Below the pieces are notes generated by a model that saw only the letters and a program-made list of their open reading frames with translations, ran no database searches and was not told the origin of the DNA. The position numbers and the translations under genes are program-made. Positions 17,349 to 24,979 of a stretch of 64,000 nt of DNA are shown here, in pieces. This DNA is from Chloroflexota bacterium (GTDB lineage Bacteria; Chloroflexota; Chloroflexia; Thermomicrobiales; UBA6265): assembly GCA_023389575.1 (NCBI GenBank), contig JAEWEG010000066.1, positions 1-64,000 on the forward strand, written 5' to 3'. Positions within the stretch are counted from its first letter, which is position 1; each line of letters begins with the position of its first letter.

Positions 17349-19802
17349 CTAGACCACGGCGAGTTCGCGCGCGCCTTCCAGCTTCAGCATGTCGTCCTCG
17401 ACCGTGACATTGACGGTGTGACCAGGGAGAAAACGGCCAGTGAGCAACCCCTCGGCCAGTGGGTCCTCGATCAGGTTTTGGATGATACGTCGTAGCGGCC
17501 GTGCCCCGTAGGTGTGGTCGTAACCGCGCTCACCAAGCAGGTCCTTGGCCGCGATATCGATCTCCAGCGTGATGTCCTGTTCGGCCAGTTGCTGCCGGAC
17601 CCGGGTCATCTCGAGATCCACAATCTGCCGGATCTGCTCCTGCGTCAGTGAGTGGAAGACGATGGTGGCGTCGATGCGGTTCAGGAACTCTGGCCGGAAC
17701 GTCTGCTTGAGACGCGCCATGACCTTGTCCTTCATCGCGTTGTACTCGCGACTCTTCATCTGGGCCTCGTCTTCCTGGGAGACGAATCCCATCGTCATGT
17801 TCTTCGAGATCTCTTCCGCGCCGACGTTTGACGTCATGATGATGATGGTGTTGCGGAAGTCGACCTTACGTCCCTTGGCGTCGGCCAGTGAGCCGTCCTC
17901 CATGATCTGGAGAAGCATGTTGAATGCTTCCGGGTGCGCCTTCTCGATCTCGTCGAGCAGGATCACGGAGTACGACTTGCGACGGACGGCCTCGGTGAGC
18001 TGGCCACCCTCCTCGTAACCGACGTAGCCCGGAGGCGCGCCGACCAGGCGGGCGACCGCGTGGCGCTCCATGAATTCGGACATGTCGATCTTGATCAGGT
18101 GATCCTCGGAACCGAACATGAACTCGGCGAGGGCCTTGGCCAGCAGACTCTTACCGATACCTGTCGGACCCATGAAAATGAACGACCCGATTGGCCGCTT
18201 GGGGTCCTTGATCCCGGCCCTCGCCCGTCGAACGGCCTTGGAGATCGTGGTGATCGCCTCTTCCTGGCCGACGATGCGCTGGTGCAGGGCCTCTTCCATG
18301 TGAAGGAGCCGTTCGCTTTCCTCGCCAGCGATGCGAATGAGCGGAATGCCCGTCCACATCGAGACGACCTCGGCGATATCTTCCTCGGTGACGTAGCCTT
18401 CCTCGGTCGTCTGCGAATCCTTGAGATCCTGCTCCTGGGACTCGATCCGGTCCCGCAGCTTTCGCTCACGATCCCGCAGCTCGGCCGCGAGTTCGTAGTC
18501 GCGGCCATTGACCGCGGCGTCGAGTTCCCGCTGGAGCGACTGAAGACCGACCATGGCTTCCTTGAGACTCGGCGGCGCGGCGGAGCGCTGCATGCGCACC
18601 CTCGACGCGGCTTCGTCGATCAGGTCGATCGCCTTGTCCGGCATGAAGCGGTCGGTGACGTATCGGGCGGCCAGGCTGGCGGCAGCCTTCAGCGCATCGT
18701 CGCTGATCTTGAGGCGATGATGCTCTTCGTAGAGTTCGCGGACGCCTTCCAAAATGGAAACGGTTTCCTCGATTGACGGCTCCTCAACCTGAATCGGCTG
18801 GAAGCGGCGCTCAAGCGCGGCGTCTCGTTCGATGTATTTGCGATATTCGTCGAGCGTGGTGGCGCCAATGGTCTGGAGTTCACCTCGAGACAGCGCTGGC
18901 TTGAGGATGTTCGCGGCATCCACCGCGCCTTCTGCCGCGCCGGCTCCGACGAGCGTGTGCAACTCGTCAATGAAGAGGATGCTCTTGGTCTCCTTGACCT
19001 CATTGACGATCTTCTTGAGGCGCTCCTCGAACTCACCACGGTATTTGGTGCCAGCCACAAGCGCGCCAATGTCCAGCGCCACGAGCCGCTTGTTCTGGAG
19101 TTGCTCCGGCACATCGCCGTTGACGATGCGCTGCGCGAGCCCCTCGACGATGGCCGTCTTGCCGACCCCAGGCTCACCGATCAGCGCGGGGTTGTTCTTG
19201 GTGCGGCGCGAGAGGATCTGCATGACGCGATCGATCTCAAGCTGCCTCCCAACAAGGGGACCGAGTTTCTGGGTCCGGGCGGCTTCGGTCAGGTCGAAGC
19301 CGAGGGCATCCATGTACGGTGTCTTCGTTTGGGACTTGGATTGCTGCTGGGCGGTCGCGCTCTGGCTGACGACCTGCATGACCTGGGCGCGAACCTTCTC
19401 GAGGTTCACCCCAAGGCTCTCCAGCACACCGGCGGCGATGCCTTCGCCTTCACGAACGAGGCCAAGCAGCAAGTGCTCGGTGCCAATATAGTGGTGGTTG
19501 AGCCGCCGTGCTTCGTCCACGGAGAGTTCGATGACCTTCTTGGCGCGTGGGGTAAGCCCGATCTCGCCCATGACCATCGTTTCGCCGCGGCCAATAATGA
19601 ACTCTACCGCCGAGCGCACACGTGGAAGCTGAACTCCCATGTTGCTCAGCACTTTCGCAGCAACGCCTTCGCCTTCGCGCACGAGACCAAGAAGCAGATG
19701 TTCGGTACCGATGTAATTGTGGTTGAACCTCTGGGCCTCTTCCTGGGCGAGCGTTAGGACTCTGCGAGCTCGATCTGTGAATTTGTCGAACTTCTCGGCC
19801 AT
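17349..19802 (-). CDS. clpC: ATP-dependent Clp protease ATP-binding subunit ClpC
   Basis: 817 residues. A Hsp100 unfoldase that feeds proteins to ClpP. Two N-terminal Clp repeats (about 1-145, each with the IGTEHLLLGLVREGEG signature), AAA+ module 1 with Walker A GEPGVGKT, a UVR middle domain (about 415-450), AAA+ module 2 with Walker A GPTGIGKS, and a C-terminal D2-small domain. ATG 19802 (MAEKFDKFTDRARR) is chosen because GGGGGAG lies 7 bases upstream and relatives start there; the frame stays open to 19850. It is not next to ctsR, mcsA or mcsB, which often accompany clpC. Confidence 0.96.
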   Translation of the reverse strand: MAEKFDKFTDRARRVLTLAQEEAQRFNHNYIGTEHLLLGLVREGEGVAAKVLSNMGVQLPRVRSAVEFIIGRGETMVMGEIGLTPRAKKVIELSVDEARRLNHHYIGTEHLLLGLVREGEGIAAGVLESLGVNLEKVRAQVMQVVSQSATAQQQSKSQTKTPYMDALGFDLTEAARTQKLGPLVGRQLEIDRVMQILSRRTKNNPALIGEPGVGKTAIVEGLAQRIVNGDVPEQLQNKRLVALDIGALVAGTKYRGEFEERLKKIVNEVKETKSILFIDELHTLVGAGAAEGAVDAANILKPALSRGELQTIGATTLDEYRKYIERDAALERRFQPIQVEEPSIEETVSILEGVRELYEEHHRLKISDDALKAAASLAARYVTDRFMPDKAIDLIDEAASRVRMQRSAAPPSLKEAMVGLQSLQRELDAAVNGRDYELAAELRDRERKLRDRIESQEQDLKDSQTTEEGYVTEEDIAEVVSMWTGIPLIRIAGEESERLLHMEEALHQRIVGQEEAITTISKAVRRARAGIKDPKRPIGSFIFMGPTGIGKSLLAKALAEFMFGSEDHLIKIDMSEFMERHAVARLVGAPPGYVGYEEGGQLTEAVRRKSYSVILLDEIEKAHPEAFNMLLQIMEDGSLADAKGRKVDFRNTIIIMTSNVGAEEISKNMTMGFVSQEDEAQMKSREYNAMKDKVMARLKQTFRPEFLNRIDATIVFHSLTQEQIRQIVDLEMTRVRQQLAEQDITLEIDIAAKDLLGERGYDHTYGARPLRRIIQNLIEDPLAEGLLTGRFLPGHTVNVTVEDDMLKLEGARELAVV

Positions 19803-19893
19803 CCAGGGCTCCCCCAATCTCGACGGGTGTTCGAGAGCGAGCCCCCGCACATCCGTCTACGTGGTGTTACATCGATCGGACACCCAACTCTCA

Positions 19894-19910
19894 ATTCAGG
19901 TGCCCTGAAT
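19894..19910. promoter_or_regulatory. Inverted repeat upstream of clpC, possible operator
   Basis: A perfect 7+3+7 palindrome, ATTCAGG-TGC-CCTGAAT, 92 bases before the clpC ATG. It does not resemble CIRCE (TTAGCACTC arms) or the direct heptamer repeats bound by CtsR. Operator function is inference. Confidence 0.45.
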
Positions 19911-19982
19911 CAATTGTGCGACGGAGAGTGATTGTATGCTACTCCCCAAACCTACTATGCCCGAACATCGCACGGATACGCA

Positions 19983-20016
19983 ACAACGGCGAGTGAGTTT
20001 CCTCACCCGCCGTTGT
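19983..20016. terminator. Terminator between the S1-family gene and clpC
   Basis: Arms ACAACGGCG-A-GTGAG and CTCAC-C-CGCCGTTGT pair with one A/C mismatch. The T-rich tail (20018-20023) is on the plus strand; on the minus strand, where both flanking genes lie, there is only a weak tail. Confidence 0.6.
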
Positions 20017-20048
20017 GTTTTTTGCCCTGCTGAATTGTGCCGTGAGCC

Positions 20049-22028
20049 CTACTCTTCAGTGGACTCCGACGCGGACTCCGCTGCTTCAGCGGCGGCCTCC
20101 GCTGCCGCGGCGGCAACCGATTCACCAGCCGCCTGGAGGTTCTTTGGCAGGCGGTAGCCCGCGCGCTCCGCGGCTTCCGGCGACGAGAAGTAAATCTCGG
20201 CGACGGTCACGTCGTACGAACCCGATTCCCGCGGGTGGTAGATGCGGGAACTGGCGTTGCCCTTGAGCGGGAAGCCCTCGGGAATGTTGTTGGTGCCATC
20301 GCCCGCGACCCAGTCTTCACCCTGGCCTTCGGTCGGGAGCTTGCTCGAGGCCGTGGGCTTCGGAGCTTCCTCGACCTCGGGCGCGGCGGCTTCCGCCACC
20401 GGGGTTTCCGACTCGGCCGGTTCCTCGCTCGCGGTCTCGGCTGGAGCCTGCTCTTCCGCGGGCTGCTCGATCGCGCTGATCAGGTCATCCGGCCCACCCG
20501 CGAGGGCGAACGCCATCGCCATGGCGGACATGTCCTCGTCGGCGAAGCTGGAGGATTCGGTCTGGCGGCTCTGGCGCTGCTGATTCTGGCGAGCCTCGCG
20601 GCGAGCGTTGGCGGCTTCCTCGGCGCGCTGCTGGCGCTCCTGGAACGCGGCAACCTGGTCAACCACGCGGACGTTCTCGGCTTCGGCGGCTTCACCGGCC
20701 TCTGGCGCGGTGGTCGCGCCGCCCTCGGCGGCATCGGCCGCCGGCTCGGCGAACTGACCTGTCAGGCCCTCGGCGTCGAGCGCTTCCCGGATCTTCTGGA
20801 CCAGGGCGTCACGCTCTTCGAGAATGCCTTCGCCGAACACGCTCAGCAGTTCATCATCGGGGGTATCGAGCGCGCGGCGCAGGCTGAGGCCCATGCGGCG
20901 ACGCTGGGGGTCGATGCGGATGATGCGGAGCAGGAGTTCCTGGCCCTCGCTCACGACCTGCTTCGGATGCTGAATGCGCTCGTCGGCAAGCTCGGAGACG
21001 TGGATCAGGCCTTCGATGCCGTCTTCGATGCGCGCGAAGGCGCCGAAGTTGGCGAGCTGGGTCACGTTACCGCGGACGAGCTTGCCCACTTCGTAGGAGC
21101 TGGCCACGCGGCTCCAGGGCTCGGCCTGGGTGCGCTTGATGGAGAGGGCGATCTTCTTTTCCTGGGCATTGATGCCGAGGACGTAGACATCGACTTCCTC
21201 GCCGATCTTGAGCAGTTCGCTTGGGTGGCGGACACGGCTCCAGGACAGCTCGGAGAGGTGGACGAGTCCGTCCGCGCCTCCAATGTCGACGAACGCGCCG
21301 AAGTCACATATGGAGGACACGCGACCCTTGCGAATCTCGCCTTCCTCGAGCTCCTCGATCAGGCGCTCCTTCATGACGTCGCGGCGTTCCTGGATTGCCT
21401 GTCGCTCGGAGAGGATCAGGCGGTTCCGGTGCCGGTTGATTTCAATGACCTTGAGCGGGAGTGAGGTGCCAATCAGGCGGGCCATGTCGGCCTGCTTGCT
21501 TGACTCGTCGCCACCACGGATCTCGCTTACCTGCGAGGCGGGCACGAAGCCACGCACGCCATCGAGATTGACCAGGAGACCACCCTTGTTGTAATTGGTG
21601 ACCTCGGCCTCGATGACCTCGTTCTGCTCGTGAATCTCCTGCAGCTTGCGCCAGCTCTTCTCCTGGCGAGCGCGATCGATGCTGACCACCGGGTGACCTT
21701 CCGCGTTCTCGGGCTGGACCACGAAAACGAGAATCTTGTCACCAATCTCCAGCTTGTCTTTCTCCTCAGCAGAAAGACTGGAATACTCCTTCGCCGGAAC
21801 GATGCCTTCTGCCTTGGAACCAATGTCCACCAGCAGCTCGTCCCGATCGAGGTGCATGATGATCCCTTCCAGGACGTCCCCATATTTCAGGGTCTTGTAG
21901 TCATGGCTGGGATCGCTGAGGAATTGCTCCATGAGCGAAAGCCCGTCGGCAAGCTCCTGTTCCGCCGCAGTGTCCTGCTCCGAAACGCTGACGCCATTGC
22001 TTTGCTCACGAACGTCCGTACCGTCCAT
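20049..22028 (-). CDS. rpsA: 30S ribosomal protein S1-family protein with Ala/Glu-rich tail and sunset-like C-terminal domain
   Basis: 659 residues, longer than most S1 proteins of four to six domains. Four S1 RNA-binding domains lie at about 46-117, 135-205, 222-292 and 305-377; the third and fourth have the canonical FGAFV...GLVHLSEL and FGAFA...GLIHVSEL cores. After a charged, Ala/Glu/Pro-rich region (about 400-575) comes a compact domain (about 580-630) with FPLKGNASSRIYHP, AEIYFSS and AERAGYR, resembling the sunset domain found at the ends of some actinobacterial proteins, then an Ala-rich tail. S1 helps mRNA bind the 30S subunit. ATG 22028 has AAGG upstream and a strong promoter 90 bases away. 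Whether it is the main S1 or a paralogue cannot be decided here. Confidence 0.88.
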   Translation of the reverse strand: MDGTDVREQSNGVSVSEQDTAAEQELADGLSLMEQFLSDPSHDYKTLKYGDVLEGIIMHLDRDELLVDIGSKAEGIVPAKEYSSLSAEEKDKLEIGDKILVFVVQPENAEGHPVVSIDRARQEKSWRKLQEIHEQNEVIEAEVTNYNKGGLLVNLDGVRGFVPASQVSEIRGGDESSKQADMARLIGTSLPLKVIEINRHRNRLILSERQAIQERRDVMKERLIEELEEGEIRKGRVSSICDFGAFVDIGGADGLVHLSELSWSRVRHPSELLKIGEEVDVYVLGINAQEKKIALSIKRTQAEPWSRVASSYEVGKLVRGNVTQLANFGAFARIEDGIEGLIHVSELADERIQHPKQVVSEGQELLLRIIRIDPQRRRMGLSLRRALDTPDDELLSVFGEGILEERDALVQKIREALDAEGLTGQFAEPAADAAEGGATTAPEAGEAAEAENVRVVDQVAAFQERQQRAEEAANARREARQNQQRQSRQTESSSFADEDMSAMAMAFALAGGPDDLISAIEQPAEEQAPAETASEEPAESETPVAEAAAPEVEEAPKPTASSKLPTEGQGEDWVAGDGTNNIPEGFPLKGNASSRIYHPRESGSYDVTVAEIYFSSPEAAERAGYRLPKNLQAAGESVAAAAAEAAAEAAESASESTEE

Positions 22029-22118
22029 ATACCTACCTTAATAAAAAGACACGCAGCAACCTCCATCCCATCGAGATCAGGCCAGAGTGGCTGTCCCTTG
22101 GTGGAGGTTTAGGTTGAA

Positions 22119-22147
22119 AGTATAGACGAGCAGCATTCATGCCGCAA
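22119..22147 (-). promoter_or_regulatory. Sigma-70-type promoter of the S1-family gene
   Basis: On the minus strand: TTGCGG (plus 22142-22147), 17-base spacer, TATACT (plus 22119-22124). The leader, about 85 bases, contains AACCTCCA (22058-22065) complementary to TGGAGGTT (22102-22109), a possible long-range stem. Confidence 0.75.
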
Positions 22148-22154
22148 CAGAGCG

Positions 22155-22182
22155 GCCTGATTGCATCGAAATGCAACCAGGC
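22155..22182 (-). terminator. Terminator after the class V aminotransferase
   Basis: GCCTG-A-TTGCAT pairs with ATGCAA-C-CAGGC around a CGAA tetraloop (22155-22182), with one A/C mismatch. It lies just upstream of the S1 promoter. Confidence 0.6.
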
Positions 22183-22253
22183 TCCCCTCTACTCGACGAC
22201 GGTATGTCCCCGGTCGGACAGGTCCGCCCAGCGGAAGTTGCCGGCGGACGTCT

Positions 22254-23372
22254 TCAGGAATTCATCAGGCTGGAAATGGCTTCGAGCGTGGCGTCCATCT
22301 CGGGCTGCTCTGTCCACCCCATGTGGCCGACGCGATTGACCGATTGCCCAAGAGGCCCTTGCCCGAGGGCGATGACAATGCCCGTCTTCTCCTGCAGCTT
22401 CTCCTGGAATTCCGGCGCGGTCATGCCGCCCGGAGTGTAGAACGCGGTGACCGAACTCGATTCGTACCCCTCCTGGGCGAGCAGCTCGATGCCCAGGTTG
22501 GTGAGGCCAGCGCGGAACGCTTCTCCCAATCGAGTATGGCGCGCCCAGACGTTTTCGATGCCCTCGTCCAGCATGACGTCCACCGCGGCGTCGAGACCGT
22601 ACAGGAGAGACATGGCGGGCGTCGTCGCGGTCGTGCCGTCCTGGGCCGCCTTCGCCATCGGCTCGAGATCGAAGTAGAACCGCTTGAACGTCGTGGACTT
22701 GGCGGCCTCGCGAGCGCGGTCGCTAACGGCGGCGATCATCAGGCCCGGCGGGCACATCCAGGCCTTCTGCACGCCAGAAAACGTCCAGTCCAGACCCCAT
22801 TCATCCACGCGGAGTTCCATGGCCGCCGCCGAACTCACCGCGTCCACCAGCACCAGAGCGTTCTTGGCATGGGCCAGAGCCGCCAATTGCTTCAAGGGAT
22901 TGGTGACGCCGGTCGACGTTTCGTTGTGGGTAATGAACACGCCCCGCACGTCACCAGCCGCCTCAAGTGCTTCCGCGAACGCGTCCGGAGAGATAGCCTG
23001 GCCCCACGGAACTTCGACCCGGTGGACATTCAGGCCGTACATCTTTCCAATCGAGGCGAACCGATCGCCGAAGGCGCCTGAAACGGTCGCCACCACGGTG
23101 TCGCCAGGCGACAGCAGGTTGACGATTCCCGCTTCCCATCCCGCCGATCCACTCCCCGCCCAGGCAAGGACCTGCTGTTCGGTCTGGTGCACGGCCGCCA
23201 GCTTCCGTCGCAGGTCGCCCATGAACGCCGTCATCTGCGGCCCTCGGTGCGCGATCATGTCGTGAGTTTGCGCCCTGACGACCTTGGGATGGACCACGGT
23301 GGGTCCAGGAATGCGCAACCATCGTCCATTGGTCAGGCGCGGATCGGAGACGTTCACGACAGGCAAGGTCAT
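22254..23372 (-). CDS. Class V aminotransferase, alanine/serine-glyoxylate type
   Basis: 372 residues. A PLP enzyme of the small-aminotransferase subgroup that includes alanine-glyoxylate and serine-glyoxylate (serine-pyruvate) aminotransferases. It opens with the typical RIPGPTVVHP, has AHRGPQM and GSGSAGWEA in the cofactor region, and carries the Schiff-base lysine in SGVQKAWMCPPG. Substrate pair inferred from the subgroup only. ATG 23372 has AGGA 7 bases upstream. It is flanked by a terminator on one side and the phosphodiesterase gene 34 bases upstream, so it may be co-transcribed with the latter. A glycerate kinase elsewhere in the window could act in the same glyoxylate-serine route. 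Confidence 0.85.
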   Translation of the reverse strand: MTLPVVNVSDPRLTNGRWLRIPGPTVVHPKVVRAQTHDMIAHRGPQMTAFMGDLRRKLAAVHQTEQQVLAWAGSGSAGWEAGIVNLLSPGDTVVATVSGAFGDRFASIGKMYGLNVHRVEVPWGQAISPDAFAEALEAAGDVRGVFITHNETSTGVTNPLKQLAALAHAKNALVLVDAVSSAAAMELRVDEWGLDWTFSGVQKAWMCPPGLMIAAVSDRAREAAKSTTFKRFYFDLEPMAKAAQDGTTATTPAMSLLYGLDAAVDVMLDEGIENVWARHTRLGEAFRAGLTNLGIELLAQEGYESSSVTAFYTPGGMTAPEFQEKLQEKTGIVIALGQGPLGQSVNRVGHMGWTEQPEMDATLEAISSLMNS

Positions 23373-23406
23373 CCAGAATTCCTTTCAGCGTTGGGAGACG
23401 GCTATC

Positions 23407-23976
23407 TCACTCGTCAAACCGAATGTTCACCAAGTGTTGCGCATTCGCGAAGAGAATCAACTCCGGGTCCACGAGTGTTTCGGTTACTTTCACGATGCCG
23501 ATGCCAAAGTGCTGATGCCACCGGCGATCCGTGGCGGAACCAGGGTTGAACAATGTGGTGCCCGAGACCTCCTCCATGAACGGAATATGGCTGTGGCCAA
23601 AAAACGCGACGTCGACCTTACCGGCGTATTCGTCGGTGACATGTTGCCTGGCGGATCGGCCGCCGTGTCCATGCATCATCGCGAAGGAATGCTTTCCAGC
23701 GCGAAAGGCGATACGCTCGGGCAGCACCTCATACAACTCATCGTCGTCGTTGTTGCCGGAAACCGCCAGTACCGGAACGATTTCACCCAGCTCCTCAAGG
23801 ACGAAGCGGGTGTTGACGTCGCCCAGGTGGAGAATGAGGTCCACCGCCGCGCGCCGGAAGATATCGAACACCTCTTCGGGAAGTCGTCTCGATCCTGACT
23901 CGTAAATGTGAGTATCCGAAATCACACCCATCTTCAGGGGAACGTCGAACACCCGTCGCGGATCGAGCAGCGTCAT
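23407..23976 (-). CDS. YfcE/MJ0936-family metallophosphoesterase
   Basis: 189 residues with the binuclear-metal signature motifs in order: GVISDTHI (DxH), LHLGDV (GDxN-like), GNND, and GHSHIPF (GHxH), with MHGHG between. Family members hydrolyse phosphodiesters such as bis-pNPP; the natural substrate is unknown. ATG 23976 overlaps the stop of the holin-family gene by ATGA; the frame remains open to 24408, but that part is the shadow of the upstream gene. Confidence 0.88.
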   Translation of the reverse strand: MTLLDPRRVFDVPLKMGVISDTHIYESGSRRLPEEVFDIFRRAAVDLILHLGDVNTRFVLEELGEIVPVLAVSGNNDDDELYEVLPERIAFRAGKHSFAMMHGHGGRSARQHVTDEYAGKVDVAFFGHSHIPFMEEVSGTTLFNPGSATDRRWHQHFGIGIVKVTETLVDPELILFANAQHLVNIRFDE

Positions 23977-24332
23977 TGGTCGTCGAATAGCGAGTACATC
24001 AGCCCGCTCCCAATGCCGGTCAGCATCGCGCCAAAAAGCGCGCCCCACCAGCTCATCGTCATCCCAGGGGTTATGTAGCCCGCCGCGAAAAACAGCACGA
24101 CGTTCAGTACCAACGCGAACACTCCGAACGTCAGGCAGGTCAGGGGCAGAGTCAACACGGCGAGCACCGGTTTGAGGAAGGCGTTGATCACGCCCATGAC
24201 CAGGCCGAACAGCAGGACGGTCGCGGCATCGTCGAACGAGATCAACCTCGCCGAAATCGTACACAGAATGAGCGTGGCGATCATCGCCGCGATCGCATAG
24301 GAGGCGATGCGGACGAAGGAAATTGGAATCAC
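23973..24332 (-). CDS. Small four-helix membrane protein, phage-holin family (PF04020 type)
   Basis: 119 residues, nearly all hydrophobic, with four membrane helices and conserved Gly/Pro/Asn positions (NAFLKPVLAVLTLPL, GYITPG, WWGALFGA). This is the mycobacterial four-TMS holin superfamily, whose members are ordinary chromosomal proteins of unknown function and not evidence of a phage. GTG 24332 follows AAGGGA. It is translationally coupled to the phosphodiesterase gene. Confidence 0.85.
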   Translation of the reverse strand: MIPISFVRIASYAIAAMIATLILCTISARLISFDDAATVLLFGLVMGVINAFLKPVLAVLTLPLTCLTFGVFALVLNVVLFFAAGYITPGMTMSWWGALFGAMLTGIGSGLMYSLFDDQ

Positions 24333-24476
24333 GTAGGCTGCGTCCCTTGAACTGCCTTAGGTGCCGGTTGCTTGACTTTGCGGGAGCGCGAGGCATGATG
24401 GGTGACACACATCGCTAGCCGCCAGGTTCGCCAAGTATACGTTGACCCAACCCCCGGTGTTCCGCGTGGCGTTGAA

Positions 24477-24505
24477 TTGTGGGCTTCAGAGGCCGATGCT
24501 ATACT
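24477..24505 (+). promoter_or_regulatory. Sigma-70-type promoter of the HxlR gene
   Basis: TTGTGG (24477-24482), 17-base spacer, TATACT (24500-24505), about 50 bases before the ATG. Confidence 0.7.
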
Positions 24506-24557
24506 AAGTAAAGCGTCAATGCCGCCGCACCGCGAATTCAGGATCGGATGACACATC

Positions 24558-24935
24558 ATGGCTCGAAACGACACACTCAATCTTGGCTGTCCGGTGGCTC
24601 GAACGGCGGAATTGATTGGGAACAAGTGGACGCCACTCATCATTCGTGACCTGGTGAAGGGTGAAAAGCGATTCTCTGAACTGGAGCGATCGCTCCGCGG
24701 CATCAGCCCGAAGACCCTCTCCGAGCGCCTCAAGAAACTCGAGGACGCCAGTGTGGTCAACAGGACCTGTTACGCGGAAGTGCCCCCAAGGGTTGAATAT
24801 ACCCTCACCGAGAAGGGCTTCGCGTTGCTGCCAGTGATCGAAAGCATGCGGTCCTACGGCAAGGAATGGCTCCCCGAGTGCGACGATGAGGAAACCAGCG
24901 CCGAGGTGCCAGAGCTGGCCACCGCGATCTCCTGA
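24558..24935 (+). CDS. HxlR-family winged-helix transcriptional regulator
   Basis: 125 residues. The N-terminal Cys is in GCPVARTAELI, followed by the family signature IGNKWTPLIIRDL, the helix-turn-helix around RFSELERSLRGISPKTLSERLKKLE, and the wing YAEVPPRVEYTLTEKG. Several HxlR proteins sense electrophiles or oxidants through the conserved Cys. It is monocistronic, converging on ubiB; its target is not apparent, since no oxidoreductase gene is divergent from it. Confidence 0.93.
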   Translation: MARNDTLNLGCPVARTAELIGNKWTPLIIRDLVKGEKRFSELERSLRGISPKTLSERLKKLEDASVVNRTCYAEVPPRVEYTLTEKGFALLPVIESMRSYGKEWLPECDDEETSAEVPELATAIS

Positions 24936-24979
24936 CTTCTCGCTTCCCCACGCCTCTCACTTGGCCAACCGGCCGAGGT

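Noticed and set aside
23973..24332. Phage origin suggested by the holin-family protein
   Set aside because: This four-helix family is a common chromosomal protein; no phage gene is nearby.
22254..24332. Glyoxylate operon with the aminotransferase and glycerate kinase
   Set aside because: The two are 9 kb apart on different transcripts; the link is only metabolic inference.
23977..24408. N-terminal extension of the metallophosphoesterase frame
   Set aside because: It is the shadow of the holin-family gene; the enzyme's first motif comes shortly after ATG 23976.
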